Below, piece after piece: positions 35,430 to 47,667 of a stretch of DNA of 64,000 bases. Numbering within the stretch: the first letter of the stretch is position 1; each line of letters begins with the position of its first letter. A model generated the notes under the pieces. That model was not told the origin of the DNA and did not search any database. It saw nothing but the letters and a program-made list of their open reading frames with translations. The position numbers and the translations under genes were made by a program. Source of the stretch: Leptidea sinapis (taxonomy: Eukaryota; Arthropoda; Insecta; Lepidoptera; Pieridae); contig NC_066275.1 of the NCBI RefSeq assembly GCF_905404315.1, forward strand, positions 1,674,001-1,738,000, in the 5' to 3' direction.

Positions 35430-35735
35430 GTTTTTTTTATGACAGTAAGGGACGAAACGAGCAGGACGTTCAGCTGATGGTAACTAATACGCCCTACCCA
35501 TTACAATGCAGTGCTACTCAGGATTCTTGAAAGACCCACAAAATCTGAGCGGCACTACAATTGCGCTCGTCTCCTTGAGACATAAGATGTTAAGTCAGAT
35601 TTGCCCAGCAATTTCAATAGCTATGGCGCCCTTCAGTCCGAAACACAGTAATATTTATACATTACTGCTTCCCATAATCTAGCCGACATCCTGTGCAAAG
35701 GAGCCTCTCATTGGTACAAAGGAGTCTCCCACTGG
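35430..35735 (-). repeat. S repeat with duplicated 5' end
   Basis: Full minus copy; its last 35 bp repeat the 5' end (GAGCCTCTCATTGG then GAGTCTCCCACTGG), as also at 47.95 kb. Confidence 0.9.
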
Positions 35736-35860
35736 TAGGTATTTTTTTCTCTACATCAGTTGGGCAAGGCTGAGTAAAAATTGCTGTCATGTATTTAGAA
35801 AACTCCCCTTATTATGACAAAATAAACAGACACTTAAATGTAATGTCTAAGAACCTATGA

Positions 35861-35886
35861 AGAGGAAGTAGTGTTCTACTTCCTCT
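35861..35886. repeat. Perfect 11-bp hairpin
   Basis: AGAGGAAGTAG and its complement with loop TGTT. Confidence 0.9.
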
Positions 35887-36039
35887 ACATGGACCTCTCA
35901 AACAGATTTCAACTAACCTGAGAAGCAGCAGAGGGTAACATTACATAGATCAATATTTTATTATGATAATTAGGGGTTTGAACGAAATAACAAAGAAAGC
36001 GTCTAAATATTATATTAATGGCTAAATTAGATTTTCTCA

Positions 36040-36440
36040 CAATTTATTCCTTTAGAATTATTGTTGATGCCACTTCTAACACTACCACCGCTTCGAAAAC
36101 AAATGGCGCTCTGAAAGAGAAGAAGCGAAGCAAGAAATTCTCCCAGGATTATTTTTTGCGCTATTTTAATAAAAAATATAGAATATTATGTTATTGCTAT
36201 TGTTATAAAATAATCATAATCTAGTCCCAGGAATTACAACAGAGCCATTTTTTAATAAAACATGTAACACATTAGCAATGACAGTGAGTTTGATGATTTT
36301 GCGCCACTTCTTCTCTCTCCGATTGCCATTTATTTCCGAAGCGGTAGTAGTATCTAGTATATTAGAAATGACGTCAACCACAATTCTAAAGCAATCAATT
36401 TTTAAAAAATTAATGCTTTCAATGCCTTTTAACAAAGATA
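36040..36440. repeat. Inverted pair of a lepidopteran-type repeat
   Basis: 36,045-36,155 (TTTAGAATTATTGTTGATGC .. ACCGCTTCGAAAACAAATGG) is matched in reverse by 36,300-36,405. The pair creates the small frames with ALKEKKR/NRREKKW. Confidence 0.65.
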
Positions 36441-36680
36441 GAGCAAGATAGGAAAGGAAAGCGAATCATTTGTTGCTGTAACTAATTTTAATTTTGTCAA
36501 GTCGTAAACAGTCAGCCACGCTTGGAATTAGCTCCTGTAGTATTTTGAATATCAAACTAGCTAACGCAAACTTTGACAACTCAAGACTTATTACGGATTA
36601 TCTTGCGGTCAGGTAAGTTAGAATATAGATAGAGATAAAATACTACCTTCTACTGTCAGTAATTAGCAGTCAATAATCTG

Positions 36681-36911
36681 AAGCTGTCCCAATATACGCG
36701 ATAAGTGATTCTTATCGCCTTATATTGGGACGCGTGAATTGAAATTTCCATACAAACTTCTATCGCTGGTAAGCTATACGTCGTCCCATTGACAGACAGC
36801 GTGTACGGATAAGATGAGTTACCGTCGATAAGTTTATTGGGACAGAAAAGTCAACGATAGTTACGATTTTTATCTCAAGTAAGAGATAGACTGAATATTG
36901 GGAACGGCCGT
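36681..36911. mobile_element. Harbinger-like MITE, second subfamily
   Basis: The right end TATTGGGAACGGCCG is followed by TAA; the left end is a worn GCTGTCCCAATATA. Internal fold-backs around TCCCAATATA and ATATTGGGA. Confidence 0.5.
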
Positions 36912-37225
36912 AAGTTTAAAAGTAAGCCTAAAAGTACAGGATAAATCACTCGAGTCACCCTTCACAAATTGCAAAACACATTTGATTCCCAACACTCGTA
37001 TTTCCAACTAATTATTGCACATTTTCGTCGACATTTAAGCTCAAAACTCCATAGTTTTTCAATCGCGGCTCGTATATCAACCCCTTCACGAACTAACGTT
37101 CAAACAAGTTTATAATTTTTTATTCACTTCCAATGCATCGCTGCGTTCATTTGATAGACTTTTTATTTGAAGCAATTTTAATTTGATATCGATTCCCAAA
37201 TACTATAATATTAGATCTTACCACG

Positions 37226-37484
37226 TCTTCCTTTGTACAGGAAGCTGGCTAGATTATGGGTACCGCAACGGCGCCTATATCTGACGTATAACAGTAATGT
37301 GTAAACATTACTGTGTTTCGGTCTGAAGGGCGCCGTAACTAGTGAAATTACTGGGCAAATCAGACTTAACATCTTATGCCTCAAGGTGATAGAATTTTTA
37401 GGTTTTTTAAGAATCCTGGGCGGCACTGCATTGTTATGGCTAGGGCGTATCAATTACCTTGAGCTGCTTATTTTCATAAAAAAA
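37226..37484 (+). repeat. S repeat
   Basis: Plus copy missing its first bases and with a 20-30 bp internal deletion before AGAATTTTTAGG; A-tract at 37,477-37,484. Confidence 0.85.
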
Positions 37485-37487
37485 GTC

Positions 37488-37660
37488 TTAGATAATTTAT
37501 ACGTCTAGATAGTCTCTTGCTGCTAGACAACCGATTAAAACAGGCCAGGTTTATCACTTTAGTGTCCGTGACAAGCTGCGTCTTACACCCGTGATTTGTA
37601 TGTCACTTTGTGATAGTGTGAGTGCATTGCTCAAAATAGAGGTTAACAGTTAACCTCATT
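37488..37660 (+). repeat. CTTAGAT-type MITE V1, half copy
   Basis: Starts CTTAGATAATTTATACGTCT and matches 38,899-38,710 in reverse; the other terminus is missing. Confidence 0.65.
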
Positions 37661-37708
37661 GGTACGAGTATCTTTCCAAGATCGCCGATATCCCGATCAC
37701 GCCATCGA

Positions 37709-38128
37709 CCCTTGTTTTTAGGGTACCATAGCCAAATGGCAACAAAACGGAACCCAACGAATCTATATTCGTCATGTCTGTCTGTCCGTCCGTATGTCAC
37801 AGCCACTTTTTTCCAAAACTGTAAGAACTATACTGTAAAAACTTAGTAAGTAGATGTATTCTGTGAACCGCATTAACGTTTTCACATCAAAATAGAAGAA
37901 TAATATTTTTTTGGGGCTGCCCTATACTTAGAACTGCAACTCAAAGCAAAATTTTTTTTCATGAAACCCATACTTGTGGGGTATTTATGGATAGGTCTTA
38001 AAAAATGATATTGAGGTTTCTAAATCTCTCAACTGGATAGTTTGCGCGAGAGACACTTCCAAAGCGTTAAAATGTGTGTTAAAACACAAAAAATCATTTC
38101 AATCGGTATAGCCGTTTCTGAGGAGTTT
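37709..38128 (+). repeat. Conserved repeat C, partial copy
   Basis: Starts TTTTTAGGGTACCATAGCC and shares TGTATTCTGTGAACCGCATT and GTTTGCGCGAGAGACACTTC with the copies at 18.7 and 61 kb. Confidence 0.7.
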
Positions 38129-38141
38129 TAACATTCATCTA

Positions 38142-38470
38142 CATCACCATCATCATCATTTCAGTCAGAAGACGTCCACTGCTGGACAAAGGCCGCCATG
38201 ACGATCGGTTCTGCACTGCCCTCATCCAACCTATTCCGGCAATCTTGACTAGATCCACTTGTGGGGGGCCTACCAACACTACGTCTTCAGATACGTGGTC
38301 GCCATTCGAGGACTTTACTGTCCCAATAGCCATCTGTCCGTCGAGCTATGTGCCCTGCCAACAGCCACTTCAATTTCGCAATCATTTTGGCTATGTCGGT
38401 GACTTTGGTGCTCCTACGGATCTCCTCATTTCTGATTCGATCTCCTAGGAAACTCCGAGCTATTGAAATA
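38142..38470 (-). pseudogene. RTE-clade LINE C-terminus
   Basis: Minus strand: LGDRIRNEEIRRSTKVTDIA, KLKWLLAGHIARRTDGYW, SKVLEWRP, then a GATGATGATG tail. A further piece of the same ORF (VAQRAME-like) seems to lie at 38,950-38,990, beyond the V2 MITE. Confidence 0.8.
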
Positions 38471-38687
38471 CCAATAGCTGGAAATGCATTGATATTAATG
38501 GCCTTGATATATTTCAAGGTGATATTTATTTAAATTGCATCTAGATAATTTGTATGAAACATTTACTCATATGATGAAACTGTGTCAAGATCAGATAGTA
38601 ATGATAGTAATTTAATCTTATATGGTAATATAAATTGCTAACTAGTTTCTATAATAAAAACACACATTTTTTACCAACTGTACAAGC

Positions 38688-38899
38688 TTAGCTCATTTAT
38701 ACATCTAGATAGACTGTGAAAACGTCGAAAAGAATTGAGGTTGACTGTTAACTTCTATCAGTGCACACACACTAGCACATAGTGACACACAAATGGCGAG
38801 TGTAAGACGTAGCTTGTCACGCACACTAAAGTAATAAACCGGGCCTGATTTCATCGGTCGTCTAGCAGCTCTATCTATACGTATAAATTATCTAAGAAT
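38688..38899. mobile_element. CTTAGAT-type MITE V2, complete
   Basis: Terminal inverted repeats CTTAGCTCATTTATACATC / CTTAGATAATTTATACGTA. Flanks TGTACAAG and AATACAAG suggest a worn 8-bp target duplication. No ORF. Confidence 0.65.
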
Positions 38900-39360
38900 A
38901 CAAGCAATTATGCAATTTCTAGAAGTGGAACTAGTCTCATAAAAGCAATGAATTTTGCTCTCCATTGCCCGCTGAGCGACAATGAGCTAGAAGTTTGGTG
39001 ACACTATAATCTTATAGAACAGATTTTATTGCAACTTCTAAACAATATACTACTTACACCACGATCGAATAAACACAATATAATCGTTGAAATATTTATC
39101 CGCTCTCTGTAAGAGTACTCGAAGTTGCTAAGGAGCGATCGGTTTCTAGTTTCAAAGTCAATTGACCACCGCTCCTACCAACGCAAGTGTACTCAAAAAC
39201 TGCTCTGCAGTGGATACTTTCAGTTCTGTTTGTTTTGCAGTCCTTGGGTCTGTTTAGATGGCACTTAATATCTTCAGTTGTTCTACTTAGTTGCTTTGTA
39301 AATGCGTTTTAGAATATTTAGAAATAGTTTGATTAAAATTCGGATGCCGTTTTTAAACTA

Positions 39361-40480
39361 TAAAAAAAATTAACAAAAAGCAACCGACTTCATAATCGCT
39401 ATTCCACAACATTAGACATAATATGCACTAAAAAGTATAAAATCAATTGCGTATTCTTAGACAAACTTATTAATTTATCTAATTTTAAATCAACTCGGTC
39501 AAGAAAATGACAATTATGAATGTCAAGAGATTTTAATTCTTGGAAATCGTTGAGCTGTAATGAGAAGAAGTGGCAAGAAACTCATTGCAACTCTTTTAAA
39601 TTGACGTTAACAGTTTTCATCGCTTTGCAATTTGTTTTAATTACAATATAATTATGTGAAGTAATACAACCAATGCAACAAAAACACAAAAAAACCTAAG
39701 GCTTTGAGTGAAATGTGAAAAATGATTGCGTATTCTGGGACAATCTAATTAATTAAACTTATTCTAGTTACGATTATTGTTATTTTTGGATCGGTGTCTT
39801 CCCGCGCCGCGGTTCCGCTCCGCCTCCTCTCATCGCATGTGCGACTCAAGCAAATCTCTCATATAACTATGTATGTAGTTACAAAACTACCTTGGCTGAC
39901 ACCGACTAATTTTGCAATGCAGCAATAAACGTAAGTGCATTACAATTTGATTATAGTCAGTTACGAATTTTGCCACGGATCGCCCTTACTGTAAGTCGTT
40001 AAGGAGTTCCATTGATCATCATATTCGACTTCGACAATTACTTGACCATAACGATGTTACGGTAGGTGACACAAATATCTGGATAACAAAAAAAAGGAGA
40101 GGCCGAGAATCTTTTATTTGCTCCTAAGAATAGAAGAGTTCCGTTACTTTGTCATGGATCCCATTATCAGAACCTAACCAAGCTCTCACCAAACTATCTT
40201 TGAAATACATCCTTTAATATAAAAATAGAAACATCGAAATCGGTTGGCGTGATATTGAGTTATTCGTAAATTTATCATCCACTTTGCTATACGTATGTAT
40301 AGCAAATTTAAGACTTTTATGGTTTTCTCATGGATGCCACTATACAATGGGACCACAGGTGCAGCACCAGCTTTCAAATAAAAAAAGAATTATCAAAATC
40401 GGTTCACCCAGTAGAATGTTTTGAGGTAACAAACATAAAAAAAGAACATACCGACGAATTGAGAACCTCCTCCTTTTTTT
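39361..40480. repeat. Cluster of unclassified interspersed repeats
   Basis: Starts near AAAAGCAACCGACTTCAT and ends near GAGAACCTCCTCCTTTTTTT, a combination of ends I know from lepidopteran repeats. 39,488-39,700 is a direct copy of 40,497-40,680 plus 40,993-41,020. The small GC-rich patch at 39,790-39,850 is unexplained. Confidence 0.5.
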
Positions 40481-40680
40481 TAAGTCAGCTAAAAATCATA
40501 ATCATCTCGGTCAAGGAAATGACAGGTACGAATGTCAAAAGATTTTAATTCTTGGAAAAGGTTGAGCTTTAAAGAGAAGTCTGAAGAAGTGGCAGGAAAC
40601 TCATTCCAACTCACTTAAATCGACGTTTACAGTTTCATCGATTTGCAGTTTATTTTAATTACAATATATGTATATATGTA

Positions 40681-40992
40681 CTAGCTGTCCCAGCAAACGT
40701 TGTATTGCCGATATTAAAATCGCGATACAAAAGTAACTGTTGATCGTAGCTGGGCGAAAATTTGAAGTTGTATGTTTTTTTAATGCTGACTCATAATCAA
40801 ACAAAATAAAAAAAATGTCAAAAAATAATTAAAAAAATCGTGTGGACCACCCTTAACATTTAGGGGGATGAAAAATAGATGTCAGATTCTCAGACCTACC
40901 CAATATGCACTCAAAATTTTATGAGAATCGGTCAAGCCGTTTCGGAGGAGTTCAAAGCTTAACACCATGACACGAGAATTCTATATATTAGA
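40681..40992 (-). mobile_element. Non-autonomous Helitron with known empty site
   Basis: In minus sense TCTAATATATAGAATTCTCG .. GGGACAGCTAG, flanked by A and T. Contains GGTCAAGCCGTTTCGGAGGA. The host repeat around it exists uninterrupted at 39,488-39,700. Confidence 0.85.
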
Positions 40993-41129
40993 TAAAGTAA
41001 TACAACAAAAAACCTAAGGGTATTGTTTTGTCTGATCTAGAGACAAATAAGATATCACACAATCCTCACGTTGAACGAGCTTTAGGACAATTGCAGAGAC
41101 TGTGAGATCTAACACACAAGAGACTGACA

Positions 41130-41545
41130 GGTGTAAAGCTCATTCATCGTGAAGTTTTTTTGAAATACCCAACTCAGATTTAAAGTCTGTGAGTGAACAA
41201 TAAATCACCCTAGTTTTTCTACCATTGGTGTAGGATTATTTCCAGAAATATATAAAACTAACTTCCAGTTATATACTCTATTCAATAACAAAAGAATCAA
41301 AACTGGACTCTTCTGTAAAAAGTTATGCGTGGTCATACATTACAATCAGTGAGTGAACAAATAAATCATGCCATGTTTTCCTACCGTTAGGGTTAGAATT
41401 TATTTTCCAAATTTTTATGGCACCAACTTTAGAGTTGGATAGCCTTGCCAATAAAAAAATTATTATCAAAATTGAACTACCTTAGAGAAAGTTATACATA
41501 AAAAAATATACGGGTCGACTTGAGAATCTCCTCCGTTTTTTTTCG
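41130..41545. repeat. Direct repeats of one element
   Basis: AGTGAGTGAACAAtAAATCA occurs near 41,190 and 41,345 with similar following sequence. The segment ends in GAGAATCTCCTCCGTTTTTT like that at 40,480. Confidence 0.5.
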
Positions 41546-41584
41546 TCGGGTAAAAATATACATTTATAATCAAAATTATCATTA

Positions 41585-41965
41585 TTATTTCAGCCGGAAA
41601 AGGTCCACTGCTGGACAAAGGCCTCCCCAAAGATCACCATGGCGATCGGTCCTGCGCTGCCCTCATCCAACCTTGCCTTTGCCTACCAACACTACGTCTT
41701 CCGGTACGTGGTCGCCATTCGAGGACCTTACTGCCCCAACGGCCATCGGTCCTACGAGCTATGTGCCCTGCCCACTGCCACTTCAGTTTCGCAATCATTT
41801 GGGCTGTGTCGGTGACTTTGGTTCTCCTACGGATCTCTTCATTTCTAATTCGATTCTCGTAGGGAAACTCCGAGCATAGCCCTCTCTATTTTCTGCTGAG
41901 CGACAATGAGCTTCCTCATAAGGCCGATAATTAGCGACCACGTCTACGTTCCAAACATTTATAAT
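41585..41965 (-). pseudogene. RTE-clade LINE C-terminus
   Basis: Minus strand in several frames: AQQKIERAMLG-like, RDRIRNEEI-like, QMIAKLKWQWAGH-like, then GRPPT.. and a CATCATTATTAT tail. Confidence 0.7.
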
Positions 41966-42148
41966 AACTATTTATGATTATTTTTAAATAAGTTCATAAA
42001 ACATTTGCAAGAGATATAAAATATGCTCTATTCAGTAAAGTTGAACAAAAACCACCTTTCAGCAAGGAGAGGAAAACATACGTGCAATCTAAGTTACCTG
42101 AGTAATCTGTTAGGGGTGTCGCACAGTACGAAAGTTAGAATAAAAATA

Positions 42149-43745
42149 CACTGGCCTGCAAAAGTAAGTATCACACTTTTCAAATTAATTTTTTTTCTTA
42201 ACTATAGAAGGTAGAGATTTAAGATTAAAATCGTTTTGTTGCAAATTTTATAGGCTTTAATTCTTAGAAACTAAAATTATACATTAGTAACATTTTTAAC
42301 TTAAAAAAGATAAAACAATGAAAATAGACATTTTTAGTTTAGTGTAAAAAAATTCAACTAAAATGTATAACATGTTATTTAATTTTTAATAACTGGTATT
42401 GCTTCCTCGAGCTCTGATTACAGCTTCGAGCTGGTTTGAACATACTGAACACTAGGTTTCGGAGCCGATGTTGGGGAATATTCTCCCATTCATCTACCAG
42501 GGCCTGCTTTAGTGCCCTGAGGGTAGTAGGTGGTGGTCTGCGATTTCTGACGAGCCTCCCAAGCTCTTCCCAGGCGTGTTCAATCGGGTTGAGATCAGGA
42601 CTTCTTGATGGCCAAGCCATCACGCTGATACCGACCTCCTGAATATACTCTTGTACGATATGAGCCGTGTGTGGCCGGGCATTATCATGCATCAGCATCG
42701 ATCCATCACCCATATTTGCTAAATACGGCCCTGCATACTCATTGAGAATCTCTTGAGCATATCTTTGCCCAGTGAGGGTGCCATTTTCTATGGCTACTAG
42801 CTCTGTGCGACCTTCTGAAGATATGCCAGCCCATACATGTACACTGCCTCTACCGTATTGGACTCTTTCTGAGATGCAGGCTTGAAGGTATCGCTCACCA
42901 GGTCGCCTGTAAACACTTTTGATGGAAGGCGAAGTGTTTACAGGTGACCTTCGCCTTCCATCAGAAGTGTAAAGGGAGAATCGAGACTCATCTGCAAACA
43001 AAATTCTTGACCATTCTTCTTCATTTCACTGCATGTGTTCACGGGCGTATCGCAGTCTCGCTACTCGATGCTGTCTCTCGAGTTTTGGGCCACTCGCTGG
43101 TCTTCGGGGTTTCAAATTTGCTTCAGCAAGTATTCTTCTCACTGTACTGTCACTAATGTAGTCCCTCCGGGTCTGAAGTAGCTGTTGCTGGACTTCAACT
43201 GAATTTTGGTGGCGATTTGTTAACACAGTGGTTATAATATAACGATCTTCTCGGGCACTGGTACACCTGGGTCTGCCATTACAAGGTCTCCTCAGATGGT
43301 GTCCAGTCTCTTCGTACCTTCGCTTTACCTTCTGGACCGTTCGTCACACCCACCATTCTTGCAGTGCGACACATACTGATGCCTAGTTCCAGAAAAGCCA
43401 TGATCCTAGCACATTCTTCAACTGAAAGAGGCATGATAAATAAATGTTATGTGCTTTTTAGCATAAATTTTTAAAACAAGCCCCATCGATCTTAAAAAAA
43501 ATTTAAAACAGAATGATAAATGTTAATGGTAAAATTGTTATTCGGAAACGTCCACTTTAAAAAGGAATGGTTTTGTTTTTGAAGTTTTTTTTCAGCCAAC
43601 TCTTAAAAGAAAGTTACCGACTATAAAGTTTTTATGTACAAAATTAAATTCTCTTTGGAGTCCTTTTTATTTCGATAGTATATCTTGTGAACTTAAAACG
43701 TTATCCCAATTTTAAAAGTGTGATACTTACTTTTGAAGGCCAGTG
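42149..43745 (-). mobile_element. Complete Tc1-type transposon (dead)
   Basis: 1,597 bp with 32-bp terminal inverted repeats (CACTGGCCTGCAAAAGTAAG.. / CACTGGCCTTCAAAAGTAAG.., one mismatch). TA duplications at 42,147-42,148 and 43,746-43,747. Contains one broken transposase gene on the minus strand. Confidence 0.95.
42375..43434 (-). pseudogene. Tc1-type DD34E transposase
   Basis: Start chosen at 43,434 (MPLSVEECARIMAFLELGIS), the N-terminal helix-turn-helix. Catalytic triad by position: first Asp in FADESRFSLY, second in MHDNARPHTA, Glu 35 residues on in SRSPDLNPIEHAW, hence DD34E. Three lesions: a frameshift near 43,340 (after GVTN), a TGA at the expected Trp in REHMQ*NEEEW (about 43,024), and an 11-codon in-frame insertion after SDGRR, near 42,930, made of reverse-complemented neighbouring sequence. 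Inactive. Confidence 0.92.
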
Positions 43746-43747
43746 TA

Positions 43748-43985
43748 TTAAATACGATTATAAAAGTAATTATCGTTTCTCACCTTACTAATTTATTATT
43801 ACTAATTTCAGTGACTTTAATTTAGTTAAGTTGATTAATATTGACTGCGATTTCTTGCCACATGTAAACTCATACTTATCTCTACCATCGTTCTTGCCCA
43901 AATAATAATCTATTTTGAGTCTTATACGTATCAGTGTTTAGTCATCTATTAAACCGTTGAACGGATAAGGGATATAAGTAAATAT
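43748..43985. other. Interval without gene
   Basis: Nothing recognised between the Tc1 element and the tRNA-like element. Confidence 0.4.
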
Positions 43986-43989
43986 TTTT

Positions 43990-44135
43990 TTAAAAGAGCG
44001 CAAAAGAATGCTAGGACGGAACGCCAGAGGTCGTGGGTTCGAGTCCTGCATCGTTCATAAATTTTTGTTTTTCAAATTTTATTTCTGTATTAATCCTAGA
44101 AGTGAGGGTTATCACTTTTAAAAAACATAAATTGT
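43990..44135 (+). repeat. tRNA-like TIR element, 3' half (copy 1)
   Basis: tRNA-like end with B-box GGGTTCGAGTCC, then TTTGTTTTTCAAATTTTATT and the terminal segment AATCCTAGAAGTGAGGGTTA TCAC. That terminal segment appears reversed at the 5' end of the copies at 46.62 and 52.66 kb. Confidence 0.75.
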
Positions 44136-44164
44136 TTAGATTTACAAGAGCGACATCTCAAGTC

Positions 44165-44395
44165 AATTACCTAATATGCAAATATTGGGGTTGAGCAGGT
44201 TATCAACTGTAAAGTAGATCCTGCATATGAAGCCACAATCTGAGAACGTTGAACAAAGCATACAAGATTTTATGACGATAAGTCACTCGAACGGTTAGCT
44301 CAGCACTGGCACAGAACGCCAGAGTTCGGTGGTTCGAGTCCCCCATCGTTCATAAAATTTTGTTTTTCAAATTTTATTTGTGTATGAACGTTGCA
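44165..44395 (+). repeat. tRNA-like TIR element, leader plus core (copy 2)
   Basis: Leader GGTTGAGCAGGTTATCAACT .. GAACAAAGCATACA, then A-box GGTTAGCTCAGC and B-box GGTTCGAGTCC, then CAAATTTTATTTGTGTAT; the terminal segment is lost. Confidence 0.75.
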
Positions 44396-44399
44396 TGTC

Positions 44400-46195
44400 A
44401 CAGATACGTTCAGAAAGCACCCGAGTGTTAATTGTTGTTGTAAATTGACACCCAGAATTTATCACTGTGATTTTCTGAAGTTACCGCTAAAGCGCTGTTA
44501 AGTCTCATGATGATACTGATTAAGTAACCCTATGTATTTTTCTTATTGAAGAAACAAATTTGCATCTTAATTACTGAACAAATAATCAGACGTCTAATCA
44601 GATTTTAGTAAAAAGTCTAAAACATAACTTGCAACAGAGTTTTCGTATATTATTTAGGACTTTGTGACTCAGTGAGCGTCAAGCATTAGCAAGGTATTCA
44701 TCAGTGTCGCTTTGTTTGTTTTGTTTCGTGTTTTTCTTCAACATCCTAACATTCCTTGTTACCTGACATGTGAACATAATATACAGACGTATTTACCCAA
44801 GGTATTTTTATCATTCATTGTTATGACTTGTATATTAAGGTGACTATTAAATGTCAACAATGTTTTTTAATTGTTTATCAAACTAAATATAAACACTTAT
44901 AGTAACGCGTTAATAGTAAACCAAACTAAAACTAGAAAACAATTTTTATTTTTGTTAAATTAGCAATGGGGTGTTGGACAAAAACTGTATTTCATTATTG
45001 GTAAAAGTAGTCATTTTGAAAGTACCTTAAAATGCATCTTTTTTTACAATATATAACATATTTTTGTTTACCATACTATTCCTCATTTAAACTTATTTTC
45101 TATTTTTATTATTTCTTTTGCTTTTGAAATCTTAAAATCATGATAATTTCGTAACGACTTATCGACTTTTTGGTGTGCGCATGGAGATATTAAATATTAT
45201 ATATAGCATCCTTGGTTTTTGATGCACAGGCACTACCCTGTATCGCACATAACAATATCGCTAATCCAAATGATTCTGAAGCAAATTTGCACACTTTTTA
45301 ATTGACTAATAAAAATTATTGAATTGTGGTCGAAAATCGGTGCTGGAAAAGTGTGCAATGTTTCAAATTAGTCCGGCAGTTTGAAGGGGTCGAAAAACAC
45401 TGCGAAGATTTCGTTACATACAACCAGACATACTTACCAAGCTAATAAAAGAAAGACAGACTACTTAAATAAGTTCACTTTAATTGGTGATCGATGCAAT
45501 TAATATGAAATTTTCTGTTTCCTAGATACAACATCAAGTTAGTAAAAGTGTGTAAAAATAGAATGAAACTCGTATTTTATTTTGTTTGTCTACGCGTATT
45601 TGTCTTGTAAGTTCCTAAAAGCAGTATGTCAATTCAATAGTTGAAACGTGAACAAGTTACACGTGTTTTCGTCCTCACCAAACCTTTCAGACTTTTAATG
45701 CATTTAATCACTATTGAATATAGCAAGGCATTGAATTTAATGATGAATAATCGTATTATGTACTTTTCGACTTATTTTATGAAAGAATAGGTAAGCAGTT
45801 AAATTTTTTTGTGATGCGTGTAATGTACAAGATGAACTGCGGGCCTACCATTAACTGTTATTGCGATTCAATTGACGACCTAACTGAACTGCTTTGCTAT
45901 TTCATACCACGACGTCATTAAAGCTATCCAATTTAGGTTGACATCAAATCAAGTCGGAAATTAAATCGCAAACAGTTTTACTTCGTTCATTCATTCGTAA
46001 CATGAGGTAATATTTAACCTACACTGGATACCTTATAACTTAAAGTGAACGTATCAAAAAAAGTTGCTACTTTCTTAGCGAAAAGTGAATCGTGTTGTAA
46101 ATAATTTTTTAAAAATAGTGAAAACATTAAGGTACCTAAACTGAACTATATTGGAATTGAATCGCTAATTAAAAGTTGATGGTAGGCCTTCTGGC
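44400..46195. other. AT-rich stretch, nothing identified
   Basis: No supported gene or shared repeat; the longest uncharacterised block in the window. Confidence 0.4.
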
Positions 46196-46198
46196 CTT

Positions 46199-46470
46199 CT
46201 ACTGATGGTTATTGAAACGCCCTGCCCATTACTATGCAGTGCCGCTCATTATTCTTAAAAAACCCAAAAATTCTGAATGGCACTACAATTGCGCTCGTCA
46301 CCTTGAGACAAAAGATGAAAAGTCTCATTTAGCCAGTAATTTCACTAGCTCCGGCGCCCTTCACACCGAAACACAATAAGTCTTACAGATTACTGCTTCA
46401 CGACAGAAACAGACGCGGTTGTGGTACCCATAATCTAGCCGGCATCATGTGCAAAGGAGCGTCCCACTTG
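46199..46470 (-). repeat. S repeat, lacks its tail
   Basis: Minus copy from CTGATGGTTATTGAAACGCC to GTCCCACTTG. Confidence 0.85.
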
Positions 46471-46614
46471 TTGACTGGTTGTAGACTAGAAGATCACAAA
46501 TAAAAGGTGTGAATCATCGTGGCTGAAATAAGAAGTAAAGCCTTTAGCAGCTTAAATATCTTTAATTCTTTTACATACTTTATTGCAACTTATATTATAA
46601 TTTATTTTCAATGT

Positions 46615-46945
46615 AAACAATATGTTATGTTTTTAAAGTGATAACCCTCACTTCTAGGATTAATACACAAATAAAATTTGAAATTTGTTTTTCAAATTTA
46701 AATTTCCTAATATTCAAATATTGGAGTTGAGCAGGTTATCAACTGTAAAGTGGATCCTGTAGATGAAGCCACAACCTGAGAGTTGAACAAAGCAAACAGA
46801 ATTTAATAACGAGGCGGTACTCGAACGGTTAGCTCAGCTGGTTAGAGCACCGGCATACAACGCCGTAGGTCGTCGAGTAGTCGGTTTCGAGTCCCGCATC
46901 GTTCATAAAATTTTGTTTTTCAAATTTTATTTGTGTGTTTCCATG
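46615..46945 (+). repeat. tRNA-like TIR element, most complete (copy 3)
   Basis: Reversed terminal segment (TTTAAAGTGATAACCCTCAC, TTCTAGGATTAATAC), leader (GAGCAGGTTATCAACTGTAA), tRNA-like core (A-box TTAGCTCAGCTGGTTAGAG at 46,830, B-box GGTTTCGAGTCC), then CAAATTTTATTTGTGTG. A short insertion lies between the anticodon region and B-box. The 3' terminal segment is missing. Confidence 0.75.
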
Positions 46946-46949
46946 TACT

Positions 46950-47665
46950 TAAATGGAATACTTTATCAAACTCTAATTTGTCTTTCGTAAATGTTACATA
47001 TTATATTCATTGAAGTTTAACAGTTTACAAATTATTCTCGTTTACAATTTTACAAATGGACAGCTTGAATTAATATTTTGAGTCTTAGCAAGTAATTACT
47101 TAATTTGGATCTAATAATTGTATTATCATTATTAATCTAACAGATATTTTTCTTCTCTACGATATTTTGAAGTAACTTGATTCGATTTATTTACATATGA
47201 CTTAATAATTAATAACACTATTTATATAAAAAAAACTTAAATAATCTAATAAGATTAATTATTTATTAATAGTATATATCATTAAGAACGCTGTCGGCAG
47301 GTAACGTCCATGAAGCTGGATAAATTAATATTTAATAATAATAAAAATAATATCTTATAATAATAAATAGTTACAATTGTCATATTATTGTGTTATATCC
47401 CCAGTCCTTCTCAACCGATTTAATTTTAAATCTTCATATTTATTAGGGTAAACAGGGTAGGATTAAAATTTAGCTTGTGTTACGTCGGATTTGGAATAAA
47501 TTATCTTTTATTACTGGTTTGTTTAATGCCGAAATAGACTTGAATACGTTGTAATGGTCTATGATGAAGTTCATAAGTACAATGAACCATCATTATACTT
47601 GACGTATTCGTTTTGGTATCAACCTTGAGCGTTTGATAGTGACGATGAAAATAGAGGGTAACAGA
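46950..47665. other. AT-rich stretch, nothing identified
   Basis: No supported gene. Confidence 0.4.
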
Positions 47666-47667
47666 CC

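Noticed and set aside
15873..37453. Similar small ORFs (RYKMxSLIxxVISLxTAxFRPKHNN) at 15,873, 25,715 and 37,211 as a conserved small protein
   Set aside because: They all lie on the antisense strand of S repeats, and the frame is interrupted in other copies, so the similarity is that of the repeat itself.
42436..43156. Plus-strand ORFs over the Tc1 element
   Set aside because: They are antisense shadows of the transposase.
46812..46905. A functional tRNA gene
   Set aside because: Clear A-box and B-box, but extra bases between the anticodon region and B-box and an unpaired acceptor stem; the same core is repeated in other copies of a mobile repeat.
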